Shown in pieces: positions 37,955 to 47,219 of a stretch of DNA of 64,000 nucleotides. The notes under the pieces were generated by a model. That model had not been told where the DNA came from and made no database searches. It saw nothing but the letters and a program-made list of their open reading frames with translations. Within the stretch, counting starts at the first letter, position 1; the number at the start of each line of letters is the position of its first letter. Made by a program: the position numbers and the translations under genes. Source of the stretch: Synechococcales cyanobacterium GL140_1_metabat_312 (GTDB lineage: Bacteria; Cyanobacteriota; Cyanobacteriia; Leptolyngbyales; Leptolyngbyaceae); the NCBI GenBank assembly GCA_025351345.1, contig JANXWB010000041.1, forward strand, positions 1 through 64,000, written 5' to 3'.

Positions 37955-40900
37955 ATGAAGATTTTTATAGATAGCTATCTTCCTTCTATGAGTGTGTCTC
38001 GTCCTTCGTCTGATGAACGTGCGACCCCGATCGCAGCCCTAGAGAATTCTTTTTTAGAGTCATCAGAAGACGCTACGACCTCTGCGCTCTTCCTGAGACA
38101 TCGCGTGAAGATGGTGGAAGATTTGTGGGAATCAGTCTTACGTCAAGATTGTGGCCAGGATTTGGTGGATTTGCTAAATCAGCTTCTCCAGCTTTGTTCA
38201 CCTGAAGGGCAGGCGGCAAATTCTGCTGAGTCGAATGCGTTGGCGTTGGTTGAAAAGTTAGAATTGAACGAGGCGATTCGGGCTGCTCGGGCGTTTGCGC
38301 TGTATTTTCAGATTATCAATATTGTTGAACAGCACTATGAACAGCGGGACCAACAGCAACTTTATCGATCGGCTCAAGAAAGCAGATTGACCATTGAAGT
38401 TCAGGAAGGCTATTGGGCAACGACACAATCGTTGGGCGAGACTCCTCATGCGAGCAATAGTCTGGAGTCTGATGGCAATATCAATACGCCCTTAGAGAAC
38501 GCTTCCACAAATCGGCGGGTTACGGGAACGTTCCAGTGGTTGTTTCCGCGATTACGATCGTTGAATGTTCCGGCTCAGCATATTCAAAAATTATTAGACC
38601 AACTAGAGGTGTGGATGGTCTTCACTGCCCACCCGACGGAAATTGTCCGACATACGATTCGAGATAAGCAACGCCGAATTTCAACCATTTTGGGAGAACT
38701 CGATCGCTTAGAGAGCAATCCTGATGTGAGTCCTGATTCTTGGGAAGCCCAATCTTGGCGCGATCGGTTAACGGAAGAGATTCGGTTGTGGTGGCGGACA
38801 GATGAGCTGCACCAGTTCAAGCCGACGGTCCTTGATGAGGTGGATTATACCCTGCATTACTTTGAGGAAGTGTTGTTTGACGCGGTGCCGAATTTATATC
38901 TCCGGCTTCAACAAGCACTTCAAACCTCGTTTCCTGAGATGCGATTGCCTCAGTATGATTTTTGTCGGTTTGGATCTTGGGTGGGCAGCGATCGGGATGG
39001 AAATCCATCAGTAACGCCGCAAGTGACCTGGCAAACGGCTTGTTATCAGCGAAAGCTTGTGCTAGCGAAATATCTTCAGTCCATTAAGCGGCTGACGGAT
39101 CTATTGAGTTTGAGTTTGCATTGGAGCGATGTGCTGCCAGATTTGTTGGAGTCATTGGAAGCCGATCGGATTAAACTCCCGCTGGTGTATGACAAGTTGT
39201 CGATTCGCTATCGCCAAGAACCCTACCGTCTAAAGCTGGCCTACATTGAAAAACGACTGGAAAATACTCGCGATCGGAACCAGATTTTGTTTGATGGCGA
39301 TTGGCAACAGCCGGAGAATACGGAGTGGGATCTGCATGGCTATTACCGATCGGGCGAAGAGTTTCTAGATGAGCTGCGGTTGATTCAGCGAAATCTCCAA
39401 GAAACGGGCCTGAGCTGCCGAGATTTGGAGCATTTGATTCGCCAGGTCGAAATTTTTGGCTTTACGCTAACCCATTTAGACATTCGTCAAGAAAGCACAA
39501 GACATTCCGACACAGTGGCGGAAATTGTGGGGTATTTGCAAATCTTACCGCAGTCCTACAACGACATGAGCGAGGCCGATCGGGTCACATTCTTATGCCA
39601 AGAAATTCAAACTCGTCGTCCTTTAATTCCCCGTGAACTGCCCTTTTCTGACAAGACCAGGGAAGCGATCGAAACCTTCCGGATGGTGCGAGCAATTCAG
39701 CGTGAATTCGGCAATCGGATTTGTAAGTCTTATGTAATTAGCATGAGCCACGAATTGAGCGATTTATTAGAAGTCATGTTGTTTTGTAAGGAAGCGGGTC
39801 TCTACGATCCGACCAATAAGACAACGACCCTTCAAGTCGTGCCGCTATTTGAAACCGTGGAAGATTTGCAGAAAGCCACCGCCGTGATGACGGAATTGTT
39901 TGAATTACCGTTTTATCGCGAAATGCTTTCAGGCGGGCCAAATGCAACAGAAGCCGAAATGCAATCGATTCCGGTCCAGGAAGTGATGTTGGGCTATTCC
40001 GACAGCAACAAAGACTCAGGCTTCCTCAGCAGTAACTGGGAAATTCACAAAGCACAGCAAGCTCTTCAGCGGGTTGCCTATAACTATGGCGTTGAGTTGC
40101 GAATTTTCCATGGTCGTGGTGGATCCGTTGGGCGCGGCGGCGGTCCGGCCTATGAAGCAATTTTGGCGCAACCGGGCGAGAGTATGCGCGGGCGAATAAA
40201 AATAACCGAGCAAGGCGAAGTGCTAGCGTCCAAATATTCGCTGCCGGAGCTGGCGCTTTATAACCTTGAAACCGCAACAACCGCCGTAATTCAGGGCAGT
40301 TTGTTGGGGACAAAGTTTGATGATATTCAGGATTGGCATACGTTAATGGAAGAATTAGCGGCCCGATCGCGCACCCATTATCGTCAACTCGTTTACGAAG
40401 AACCCGATTTTATCGACTTTTTCCATCAGGTCACCCCGATCGAAGAAATCAGTCAACTTCAAATCAGTTCTCGTCCAGCACGGCGCGGCGGTAAAAGGGA
40501 TTTGGAAAGTTTGCGGGCGATTCCTTGGGTCTTTAGTTGGACGCAGAGTCGTTTTCTGCTGCCTGCTTGGTACGGCGTAGGGACAGCCCTGCAAGAGTTT
40601 CTGGACGAGCGACCTGAAAACTTGCGCTTGATGCGATATTTCTATGCGAAATGGCCGTTCTTTAAAATGGTGATTTCCAAAGTTGAAATGACGCTAGCAA
40701 AAGTTGATTTACAAATCGCAGAACATTACGTTCAACAGCTTTCTCCAGAGGTCGATCGGGAACGCTTCGATCGGTTATTTAAGACCATTACCACTGAATA
40801 TCACACGACCCGCCAAATTGTATTGACCATCACGGGCCATCAAAAACTGCTGGACGGCGACAAAGAACTACAACGATCGGTGCGGTTGCGAAATGGAACC

Positions 40901-41068
40901 ATTGTTCCGCTGGGCTTCCTTCAGGTGTCGTTATTGAAACGCCTACGACAACACAAAAGTAGTACCGCCAGCGGTATGGTGCGATCGCGCTATAGCAAAG
41001 GCGAACTGTTGCGAGGCGCGCTGTTGACTATTAATGGAATTGCAGCGGGAATGCGCAATACGGGTTAA
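37955..41068 (+). CDS. ppc: Phosphoenolpyruvate carboxylase
   Basis: Anaplerotic enzyme adding bicarbonate to PEP to give oxaloacetate. 1037 residues (1026 if translation starts at the second ATG, 37988). Signature 1 is [13 protein letters not shown] with the catalytic His; the second is [32 protein letters not shown] is the Gly-rich mobile loop. It ends in [10 protein letters not shown], the conserved PEPC C-terminus, here followed by TG rather than the frequent final NTG. The last codons reappear in decayed form at 45311. The gene appears intact and ends just before the accessory island. Confidence 0.97.
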   Translation: MKIFIDSYLPSMSVSRPSSDERATPIAALENSFLESSEDATTSALFLRHRVKMVEDLWESVLRQDCGQDLVDLLNQLLQLCSPEGQAANSAESNALALVEKLELNEAIRAARAFALYFQIINIVEQHYEQRDQQQLYRSAQESRLTIEVQEGYWATTQSLGETPHASNSLESDGNINTPLENASTNRRVTGTFQWLFPRLRSLNVPAQHIQKLLDQLEVWMVFTAHPTEIVRHTIRDKQRRISTILGELDRLESNPDVSPDSWEAQSWRDRLTEEIRLWWRTDELHQFKPTVLDEVDYTLHYFEEVLFDAVPNLYLRLQQALQTSFPEMRLPQYDFCRFGSWVGSDRDGNPSVTPQVTWQTACYQRKLVLAKYLQSIKRLTDLLSLSLHWSDVLPDLLESLEADRIKLPLVYDKLSIRYRQEPYRLKLAYIEKRLENTRDRNQILFDGDWQQPENTEWDLHGYYRSGEEFLDELRLIQRNLQETGLSCRDLEHLIRQVEIFGFTLTHLDIRQESTRHSDTVAEIVGYLQILPQSYNDMSEADRVTFLCQEIQTRRPLIPRELPFSDKTREAIETFRMVRAIQREFGNRICKSYVISMSHELSDLLEVMLFCKEAGLYDPTNKTTTLQVVPLFETVEDLQKATAVMTELFELPFYREMLSGGPNATEAEMQSIPVQEVMLGYSDSNKDSGFLSSNWEIHKAQQALQRVAYNYGVELRIFHGRGGSVGRGGGPAYEAILAQPGESMRGRIKITEQGEVLASKYSLPELALYNLETATTAVIQGSLLGTKFDDIQDWHTLMEELAARSRTHYRQLVYEEPDFIDFFHQVTPIEEISQLQISSRPARRGGKRDLESLRAIPWVFSWTQSRFLLPAWYGVGTALQEFLDERPENLRLMRYFYAKWPFFKMVISKVEMTLAKVDLQIAEHYVQQLSPEVDRERFDRLFKTITTEYHTTRQIVLTITGHQKLLDGDKELQRSVRLRNGTIVPLGFLQVSLLKRLRQHKSSTASGMVRSRYSKGELLRGALLTINGIAAGMRNTG

Positions 41069-41097
41069 TCATTTGACCTTTAACTCGTGGAATTTTT

Positions 41098-41232
41098 ATG
41101 CTGATTTGAATTGGCGAAGTGTTGTTCGACCTGATTTCAAACTAACCAAGCGTGGGAATAGGAAAAGTTACGATTTGAATTTCCTATTCCCGGTGGTGAG
41201 CCTGCAAATGTAACTTGTGGGATACAGCGATC
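41098..41232 (+). pseudogene. Decayed 5' end of a PfkB kinase gene
   Basis: Read from the ATG at 41098, the sequence gives ML I-stop-IGEVLFDLISN-stop, and after a region with a frame change PIPGGEPANVTCGIQR. The intact kinase at 45445 starts MVICIGEILFDLISDQ and has PYPGGAPANVACGVRR at the matching place. The Cys codon TGC has become TGA. The copy breaks off near 41232. It is a remnant of the kinase gene that should directly follow ppc. Confidence 0.85.
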
Positions 41233-41355
41233 GCTCCTTGAGACGAGTTTGGGGTAGTTGCTGTTTTAGGCTTTCAGTAAATTAAGGGCGATCTTCTGAC
41301 GACATATACAAAAATTAAGCTAAAGTAATGTTTATATTTAACCGTAATCGGCAAA

Positions 41356-43583
41356 ATGTTTCAGGACTTTGATTTTCAGCAATTATATTCACCTGACTTC
41401 AAGGAAGATAGTGTCAGGGAAGTTTTGATTTTGCCCATTATTCATAGACTTGGTTATAAAAATGCACAGGTTGTCCGCAGCAAGTCGCTTCAGCATCCTT
41501 TTTTGAAAATTGGTTCTAAAAAGCGCCCCGTTAATTTAGTTCCTGATTATCTCTTCAAAATCGAAGATAGTTATGCTTGGGTTTTGGACGCAAAAAGTCC
41601 CACTGAAACGATTACATCTGGCGATAACCTTGAACAGATTTTTAGTTATGCGATTCATCCAGAAGTGAGAACTAAGTTTTTTAGCCTCTGCAATGGAAAA
41701 GAATTTATTTTATTTAGACAAGATGAAAAACAGCCAATTTTATATTTTCAGCTTCAGGATATAGAGAACTATTGGGATGAAATAGTTGCTTATCTATCTC
41801 CTAATTCATTTCAGAGCGGTAAGAATTTTACTTATACTTCTGTCAAAAAAGCTCGCGCTAAGTCAGAAGTTTTTGATTATGTAACTCGTCCTTTGTTGGA
41901 AGAGCTACCAGTGTATAAGCAATCAGCAAAACGCCATTGTGGAGTACATGGTTACTTTACAAAACAGGTCTGGAATGTAGTGCAGGAATATATTCGCAAC
42001 TTCTCACAAGTTGGAGATATAGTTTTAGATCCCTTTGGTGGTAGTGGTGTTACAGCAATTGAAGCATTGATGACTGATAGGAAATCAATTCACATCGATC
42101 TTAATCCTATGTCGGTGTTTATGGTCAATTCTTTAATTGCACCCGTAGATTTTGATAATTTACATCAAGCATTTACAGAAATTAAAGCAGAATATCTGGC
42201 GAATGAACCTAAGTCTGATATCGAAGTTTCTAAAGCCTTAAAAAATATCCCTATCCCAAAAATTTACCACTGCCAAAAGGGTCAGATGTAGAAAGTATTG
42301 AACAACTTTTTACACCCAAACAACTAGCACAATTAAGTTATTTAAAGTATTTAATTCTAAAACAGAAAGATGAAAATATCAGAAATCCTATAATGTTGAT
42401 GTTATCAGGATTGATCACGAAAACTAACCTAACTTATCACAATAATCCTAATAGACCAGCAGCAGGACAAGGTGATACGAGCGTATTTAGGTACTATCGT
42501 TATCGTATTGCTCCATCGCCTGTAGATATCGATGTCATGACGTATTTTGAATTACGCTTTAAAAAGGTTATTGCAGCGAAAAAAGAAATAGAAGTTAAAA
42601 TAAATGACCGTACAATTAGCAATTCTCAAGTAGTTCAAGGTACAGCTACCGATTTAGGTTTTATCAAAAATGAAAGTGTAGATTATATTTACACTGATCC
42701 GCCTTATGGAAAGAAAATCCCTTATTTAGATTTATCTGTAATGTGGAATGGTTGGCTAGATTTACCTGTAACCGAAGAAGATTATGCACAAGAAGCGATT
42801 GAAGGTGGAGAGCATCAAAAGTCAAAAGACGACTATAACAATTTGATCGCGCAAAGCATTCAAGAAATGTATCGCGTTCTCAAGTTTGATCGATGGATGT
42901 CTTTTGTATTTGCTCACAAAGATCCCGAATTTTGGCATCTAATTATTGAGACTGCGGAAAAATGTGGTTTTGAATATGCAGGTGCGGTCAAACAAGGCAA
43001 TGGACAAACTAGCTTCAAAAAACGGCAAAATCCTTTTACGGTTTTATCAGGACAGCTAATCATTAATTTTAGGAAAGTTCGCAAACCTAAATATATTATG
43101 AAAGCGGCTCTAGGTATGAATACAGGAGAGATTATTATTCAAACCTGTGAAGGTATTATCGCTAAAAATAATGGTGCAACTCTAGAGCAAATCAATGATG
43201 AATTAATTATCAAAGGCTTAGAATTAGGCTTTTTAGATCTTTTGAAAAAAGAATAATCTGATCTCACGCCATTTTTGCTAGATACATTTGACTATGACGA
43301 TAAGACAGACCTATTTAGTATTCGCAAAGACCAAAAATTCAAAACTCACGTTGATCTAAATCTCAGAGTCAAATACTATCTATATTCTTATTTGCGCAGA
43401 CAAGATCTAGAAAAGAAAATATCTAGCTTCGATCAAATTGTGCTGCATATTCTCCCCTTGCTCAAGAATGGCATCACTCCTGAGGCACAAACTATTCTTA
43501 ATGTCTTAGAAGATATTGCCGAGCCTGTAGATACAGAACATTGGCGATTGAAACAAGAAGGACAATTGAAGCTATTTATTTAA
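41356..43583 (+). pseudogene. Broken restriction-modification gene (nuclease plus methyltransferase)
   Basis: One gene in three pieces. 41356-42291: nuclease-like N-terminal domain with PD-(D/E)xK candidates (LVPDYLF, WVLDAKSP), then methyltransferase motif I LDPFGGSGVTAIEAL. Near 42255-42263 a one-base loss in an A-run shifts the frame; the other frame resumes at once with PKNLPLPKGSDVESIEQLFT. 42393-43256 contains motif IV, TDPPYGKKIPY. A TAA at 43254-43256 interrupts the frame, which continues without shift (SDLTPFLLDTFDYDDK) to 43583. The architecture fits a single-chain type IIG-like enzyme. Two independent lesions imply decay, though the frameshift alone could be an error. Confidence 0.8.
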
Positions 43584-43698
43584 TTTATAAGTTTTTGGAT
43601 AATCGATATCAACTTACAACATCTTACCCAAATTTAAAAATGATGGATTATTTTTGGTGTGCCGGAATTAGGGGCGCTCAGTTAAGCGATCGCGCAAA

Positions 43699-43726
43699 TT
43701 TACACTTGCAAGCATCTTGCTATAAT
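43699..43726 (+). promoter_or_regulatory. Promoter and likely operator of the vapBC pair
   Basis: TTTACA (43699-43704) and TATAAT (43721-43726) are spaced by 16 bases. Between them is the inverted repeat GCAAG-CAT-CTTGC (43708-43720). Type II antitoxins repress their own promoter by binding such palindromes. The start codon of the antitoxin is 32 bases downstream of the -10 box. Confidence 0.6.
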
Positions 43727-43758
43727 ACAATCACAAACTTAGCTCCCCAAAGACTTCT

Positions 43759-43971
43759 ATGCTATCTCAACAGCTTGAAGATAAATCTCAACCTCTAGAA
43801 ACTAGAGTTGATGCATTAGAAATAGAACTCGCGCAAATGCGACAGATGCTATCTGTATTTGTTCAGAAAAAAACACCTTGGTGGTTAAAAGTCGCAGGTA
43901 GCTTTGAAAACGATCCTACCTTTGATGAAGCAAATCGCATCGGTCAAGAATGGCGCAAATCTGCTGAATAG
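43759..43971 (+). CDS. Antitoxin of a type II toxin-antitoxin pair
   Basis: 70 residues. The N-terminal half is a short coiled-coil (LETRVDALEIELAQMRQML) and the C-terminal half has the cyanobacterial antitoxin pattern WWLKVAGSFENDPTFDEA with AxRIGQEWRKS, which wraps the toxin. The toxin gene starts six bases after its stop. The promoter and operator are at 43699-43726. It is part of the accessory island. Confidence 0.82.
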   Translation: MLSQQLEDKSQPLETRVDALEIELAQMRQMLSVFVQKKTPWWLKVAGSFENDPTFDEANRIGQEWRKSAE

Positions 43972-43977
43972 AGCATC

Positions 43978-44397
43978 ATGTATATTTTTGACACCGATCA
44001 TCTCAGCCTCATTCAGCGCAATGGACAAGAAGGAAAGCGAATCTTAGCCAAACTTGCAGAGATAGAAGATCCTGAAGTTGCCGTTACCGTCATTACCTAC
44101 GAAGAACAGATTAGAGGAAGACTCGCTTTTTTAGCTAAGGCAAAAACATTAGACGAACAAATCTTTGCCTATCAAGGATTACAGCAACTAGCAATCAATT
44201 ACCAAGCGATCACCATTATCCCTTTTACCCGCGCATCTGCCCTAGAACATCAGCGCTTACGCAAAGCCTATCCCCGTCTAGGAAATATGGATCTCAAAAT
44301 TGCCGCGATCGCCTTAACAAACAATGCAACTTTAGTCACCCGCAACAAATCAGATTTTGGACAAATTGTAGAATTGTCTATAGGTGACTGGTCATAA
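43978..44397 (+). CDS. vapC: VapC-type PIN-domain toxin ribonuclease
   Basis: 139 residues, complete PIN domain. The acidic residues of the metal site are visible: Asp in YIFDTDHLSLI, Glu in VTVITYEEQIRG, Asp in RLGNMDLKIAA and Asp in NKSDFGQI. VapC toxins cleave RNA (tRNA or rRNA) when the labile antitoxin is lost. It is adjacent to its antitoxin and apparently intact, unlike the second vapC at 44603. Confidence 0.9.
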   Translation: MYIFDTDHLSLIQRNGQEGKRILAKLAEIEDPEVAVTVITYEEQIRGRLAFLAKAKTLDEQIFAYQGLQQLAINYQAITIIPFTRASALEHQRLRKAYPRLGNMDLKIAAIALTNNATLVTRNKSDFGQIVELSIGDWS

Positions 44398-44417
44398 TTT
44401 ATCCGTCCTTATGGCTA

Positions 44418-44602
44418 ATGCCTGACAACATCGACTACCTCCAAGGCATTATCGAACGCCTGACCTTTCACTCCGAAGAGACAGGCTATACCGTGGCGCG
44501 GCTAAAAGTACCCAAAGCTAAAGACCTAATCACCGTAGTCGGTAGCTTTGCCAATATCCAAGCAGATCAGACTCTTGCCCTAGAAGGCACATGGCGATCA
44601 AA
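44418..44602 (+). pseudogene. 5' fragment of a recD2 helicase gene
   Basis: Starts like the N-terminus of RecD2 (DNA helicase of superfamily 1): YLQGIIERLTFHSEETGYTV and KDLITVVGSF, up to LALEGTW. The similarity stops near 44600, exactly where the stop codon of the reverse-strand vapC lies; the last codons of the open frame (to 44645) are antisense to vapC. The rest of the helicase, several hundred residues, is missing. The start has no evident function of its own. Confidence 0.8.
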
Positions 44603-45001
44603 CTACCAAACAATCCCAACCAAATTCTCAGCACAAATATTCTGATCACAACTCAGAAGAGTCACCTGATTTCCTTGCTCCTCTATCACTAAAGCAGTTG
44701 ATACAATCTGGCGATCGTGCATCTCGTTGATAGAAGTGAGGTTAACACTTTTCTCAATCACCTCAGCATCGAGTGGATAGATAGAGAGTCATTTATCTTG
44801 CTTAACTACCTTTAACAAAGCATCAACAGAAGGAATCGAAGTCTTGCCACGACTCACAATCCATACCGCCTCCGCTAAAGCGATCGCAGGTAAAATCAAT
44901 TCACTACTTGAATCCGAAAGAATTTCTTTAGCAGTTACCCCTAAACGAGAATTACCTTCCAAAAACCAGATTACAGCATGGGTATCAAGAATATATTTCA
45001 T
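44603..45001 (-). pseudogene. vapC: vapC-like PIN toxin with an in-frame stop
   Basis: Starts at ATG 45001 with MKYILDTHAVIWFLEG, the PIN N-terminus including the first Asp. After 70 residues (VVKQDK) a TGA at 44789-44791 stops the frame; with the TGA read through it continues without shift as LSIYPLDAEV, INEMHDRQIV and NQVTLLSCDQNI and ends LVGIVW with TAG at 44603-44605. The full length would be 132 residues, normal for VapC. One C to T change in a CGA codon would explain it. The toxin is therefore probably inactive, unless TGA is read through. Confidence 0.85.
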
Positions 45002-45012
45002 ATTGTCTAGAA

Positions 45013-45246
45013 TCAAGTCCAACCAAGAGCATCGTCAATATCACCATTAAACTCAGCATCTCTGAAATCAGCTTCAGTCGATTGTTGAGAACCTGAAAAC
45101 ATCCCAAACGCCATAAACTGACTAGCAAGACTAACTGACTGAGGCTTAAAGAAAGTCACAAAAACTTGGCTCTCCGTAATATCTTGAGGGATTTCCGCTA
45201 ACTCGACTTTACCGTTCCGATATAGTCCTTGGATTGTCTGTAACAT
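45013..45246 (-). CDS. Antitoxin partner of the stopped vapC
   Basis: 77 residues. MLQTIQGLYRNGKVELAEIP is the typical start of small cyanobacterial antitoxins of this kind (short beta domain plus acidic tail EADFRDAEFNGDIDDALGW). It precedes vapC by about a dozen bases in the same direction and appears intact. With a dead toxin, it may persist as an orphan repressor or antidote. Confidence 0.75.
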   Translation of the reverse strand: MLQTIQGLYRNGKVELAEIPQDITESQVFVTFFKPQSVSLASQFMAFGMFSGSQQSTEADFRDAEFNGDIDDALGWT

Positions 45247-45302
45247 AATCGTCTGCGCTGGTTAATTTAAGCGATCGCCAATCAATTGTAACACCACAAC
45301 AT

Positions 45303-45320
45303 TTTAGCTAATATGCTAAA
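45303..45320. promoter_or_regulatory. Palindrome at the island's right boundary
   Basis: TTTAGC (45303-45308) and GCTAAA (45315-45320) form a 6-bp inverted repeat with a 6-base TAATAT centre, about 57 bases upstream of the antitoxin gene on the minus strand. It may be an operator of that pair, or just part of the junction. It overlaps the start of the diverged ppc copy. Confidence 0.35.
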
Positions 45321-45385
45321 GGTGAACTATTACAGGGCGCGCGACCATTAACGGGATTGCAGCGGGAATGCGTAATAGAAGTTGA
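45311..45385 (+). pseudogene. Decayed 3' end of ppc
   Basis: Matches the last codons of ppc (40990-41068): for example AAAGGtGAACtatTacagGGCGCG here against AAAGGCGAACTG; further on ATTGCAGCGGGAATGCGC with small changes. A short deletion breaks the frame, so no PEPC tail is encoded. The following stretch (GTTAATaATTTGACCT) continues to match the ppc downstream sequence up to the kinase start. It is the second half of a split duplication. Confidence 0.8.
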
Positions 45386-45444
45386 TGTCCCAACTGCTGA
45401 TGCTCTAACCGTTAATAATTTGACCTCCAACCCTTGGGATTCCT

Positions 45445-46416
45445 ATGGTGATTTGCATTGGTGAAATCCTGTTTGATTTGATTTCTGATCAACCGGGTGC
45501 AACATTAGAGGACGTTACCGTTTGGATCCCCTATCCCGGCGGTGCGCCTGCCAATGTAGCTTGTGGGGTGAGGCGACTAGGACTTAAGAGCGCATTTATT
45601 GGCGGTATTGGTGATGATGCGTTGGGATCGGAACTGGTTGCGACCTTGGAAGCCGAGGGTGTCGATCGCACTGGAATTCAGCGAATTAACGGCTACCCAA
45701 CCCGATCGGTTCTAGTCACACGGGATCAATTAGGCGATCGGACGTTTGCCGCATTTGCCGAGAACCGATCCTCGGATTGCTTTGCTGACACTCGATTGGA
45801 GGCAGAAAAATTGCCTCTAGAATTATTACGATCGGCCTCTTACCTAGTCACGGGAACGCTCGGTCTTGCGTCTTCGGACACGGCCAAAGCGATTCATCAG
45901 GCGATCGATGTGGTTAAAGAATCTGGCGGAGTAATTGTCACAGATCTCAATTGGCGATCGGTTTTTTGGCCAGACTTTAGCACCGCTCAAATTCCAATTC
46001 AGGATATTCTCGCCAAAACTGACATCCTCAAACTTACAGATGATGAGGCTGAATTATTTTTCAGTACCCTTGATCCAGTCGTGATTCACGATCGACTTCC
46101 CCATCTGAATGCCATTTTGTTAACTCGGGGCGATGCAGGTTGTGCTTATTGGATAGCGGGACACAGCGGCGAATGTCCGGCATTTCAGGTCTCGGTCGAA
46201 GATACGACGGGTGCGGGGGATGCGTTTCTAGCCGGATTTTTGTCTCAGCACAATAAGCTGTCTCTGATGGATAAAAATTTGATTCAGTTAGCCATTGGAT
46301 ATGCGAGTGCGGCGGGCGCGTTAACGACATTGAAACAGGGTGCGATCGCGGCCCTTCCAACATCAGCGGAAATTGAGGCATTTTTGAGCCTAACTCCAAT
46401 CTCTCCTCTTCTTTAA
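45445..46416 (+). CDS. PfkB-family sugar kinase (fructokinase-like)
   Basis: 323 residues, ribokinase/PfkB family. N-terminal MVICIGEILFDLISDQ and PGGAPANVACGVRRLG, glycine-rich IGGIGDDALGSELVATLEAE, and C-terminal catalytic-base motif DTTGAGDAFLAGF. The closest description is fructokinase, but the sugar is not certain. The 5' end is duplicated in decayed form at 41098 and the ppc 3' end lies just upstream in decayed form, so this is the original ppc neighbour displaced by the island. Confidence 0.9.
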   Translation: MVICIGEILFDLISDQPGATLEDVTVWIPYPGGAPANVACGVRRLGLKSAFIGGIGDDALGSELVATLEAEGVDRTGIQRINGYPTRSVLVTRDQLGDRTFAAFAENRSSDCFADTRLEAEKLPLELLRSASYLVTGTLGLASSDTAKAIHQAIDVVKESGGVIVTDLNWRSVFWPDFSTAQIPIQDILAKTDILKLTDDEAELFFSTLDPVVIHDRLPHLNAILLTRGDAGCAYWIAGHSGECPAFQVSVEDTTGAGDAFLAGFLSQHNKLSLMDKNLIQLAIGYASAAGALTTLKQGAIAALPTSAEIEAFLSLTPISPLL

Positions 46417-46432
46417 TCCCCTTTAATCCCCT

Positions 46433-47113
46433 ATGTCTACGGAAATCGAACGTAAATTTCTCACGATCAATAACGATTGGAAAACCCTAGCAACTCCAGT
46501 GCCCTATCGCCAAGGTTATATCAACAGCGATCGGGGCCATCAAGTTTTAATTCACACGAATACAGATCCCGGACGGACCAGTGGCTTCCTCGAAATCCGA
46601 TCGCCGAATCTGCCCTCCCCAATCGAATGTCTTATTCCCATCCAAGACGCAAAGTCCCTGCATGACCAACTCTGTTTTGACCTCAGAGCAACCACAAATT
46701 CAGGATTCACCCGTCGCACTGGAGCCTTGAGTACTAAAGCTGGCCATACCTTGCGATCGCGGATTGCAGGCGATCAGGGAATTTTTACGATCAAAACTAA
46801 AACAGTAGGAATAAGCCGATCGGAATTTGAGTTTGAGATTCCGATCGTAGCTGCCGAGCAACTGCTGAATACGGTATGCGAACATCCGCAAATTGATAAA
46901 ACGCGGCGCAAAATTGCCCATGAAGGATTTATTTGGGAGGTTGATGAATTTGCTGGCGAAAATCTTGGCCTAGTCATTGCCGAAATCGAACTCAGCCACG
47001 AGGCTCAACGTTTCATCAAACCCGACTGGATTGGCCGTGAAGTCACAGGCGATCGGCGCTATTACAACTCAGCTCTCGCTCAAACCCCCTTCACCAGATG
47101 GCCAAAGCCTTGA
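46433..47113 (+). CDS. CYTH-domain phosphohydrolase with large insertion
   Basis: CYTH superfamily (adenylate-cyclase-2/thiamine triphosphatase-like tunnel fold; bacterial members hydrolyse inorganic triphosphate). It starts with the ExExK signature TEIERKFL and continues PVPYRQGYINSD. Residues about 33-104 have no place in the family pattern; the fold resumes at HTLRSRIAGDQGIFTIKTK and ends with WEVDEFAGENLGLVIAEIEL and RRYYNSALAQTPFTRW. The usual length is about 155 residues; this has 226. It lies 16 bases after the kinase gene. Confidence 0.82.
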   Translation: MSTEIERKFLTINNDWKTLATPVPYRQGYINSDRGHQVLIHTNTDPGRTSGFLEIRSPNLPSPIECLIPIQDAKSLHDQLCFDLRATTNSGFTRRTGALSTKAGHTLRSRIAGDQGIFTIKTKTVGISRSEFEFEIPIVAAEQLLNTVCEHPQIDKTRRKIAHEGFIWEVDEFAGENLGLVIAEIELSHEAQRFIKPDWIGREVTGDRRYYNSALAQTPFTRWPKP

Positions 47114-47219
47114 AATTTTACTTAAAATTATAAAACCGTCTCCAAAAAACTCTTACCATTCCTAAAATATTCAGTAAAATCTCGAAGACTTCATCCTTCA
47201 CCCAACTGACGTTTGTCTA

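Noticed and set aside
41356-43583. Programmed frameshift or stop-codon read-through in the restriction-modification gene
   Set aside because: The frame change is in a plain A-run without a slippery heptamer plus stem-loop, and a second lesion (TAA) occurs separately, so decay is the simpler reading.
43541-43798. 85-codon plus-strand frame over the vapBC promoter
   Set aside because: It overlaps the promoter, the operator and the antitoxin start, and its translation has no protein-like pattern.
45303-45320. Transposon terminal repeat at the island end
   Set aside because: Only a 6-bp palindrome; no matching end at the left boundary near 41070-41100, no transposase and no target duplication of short type were found.
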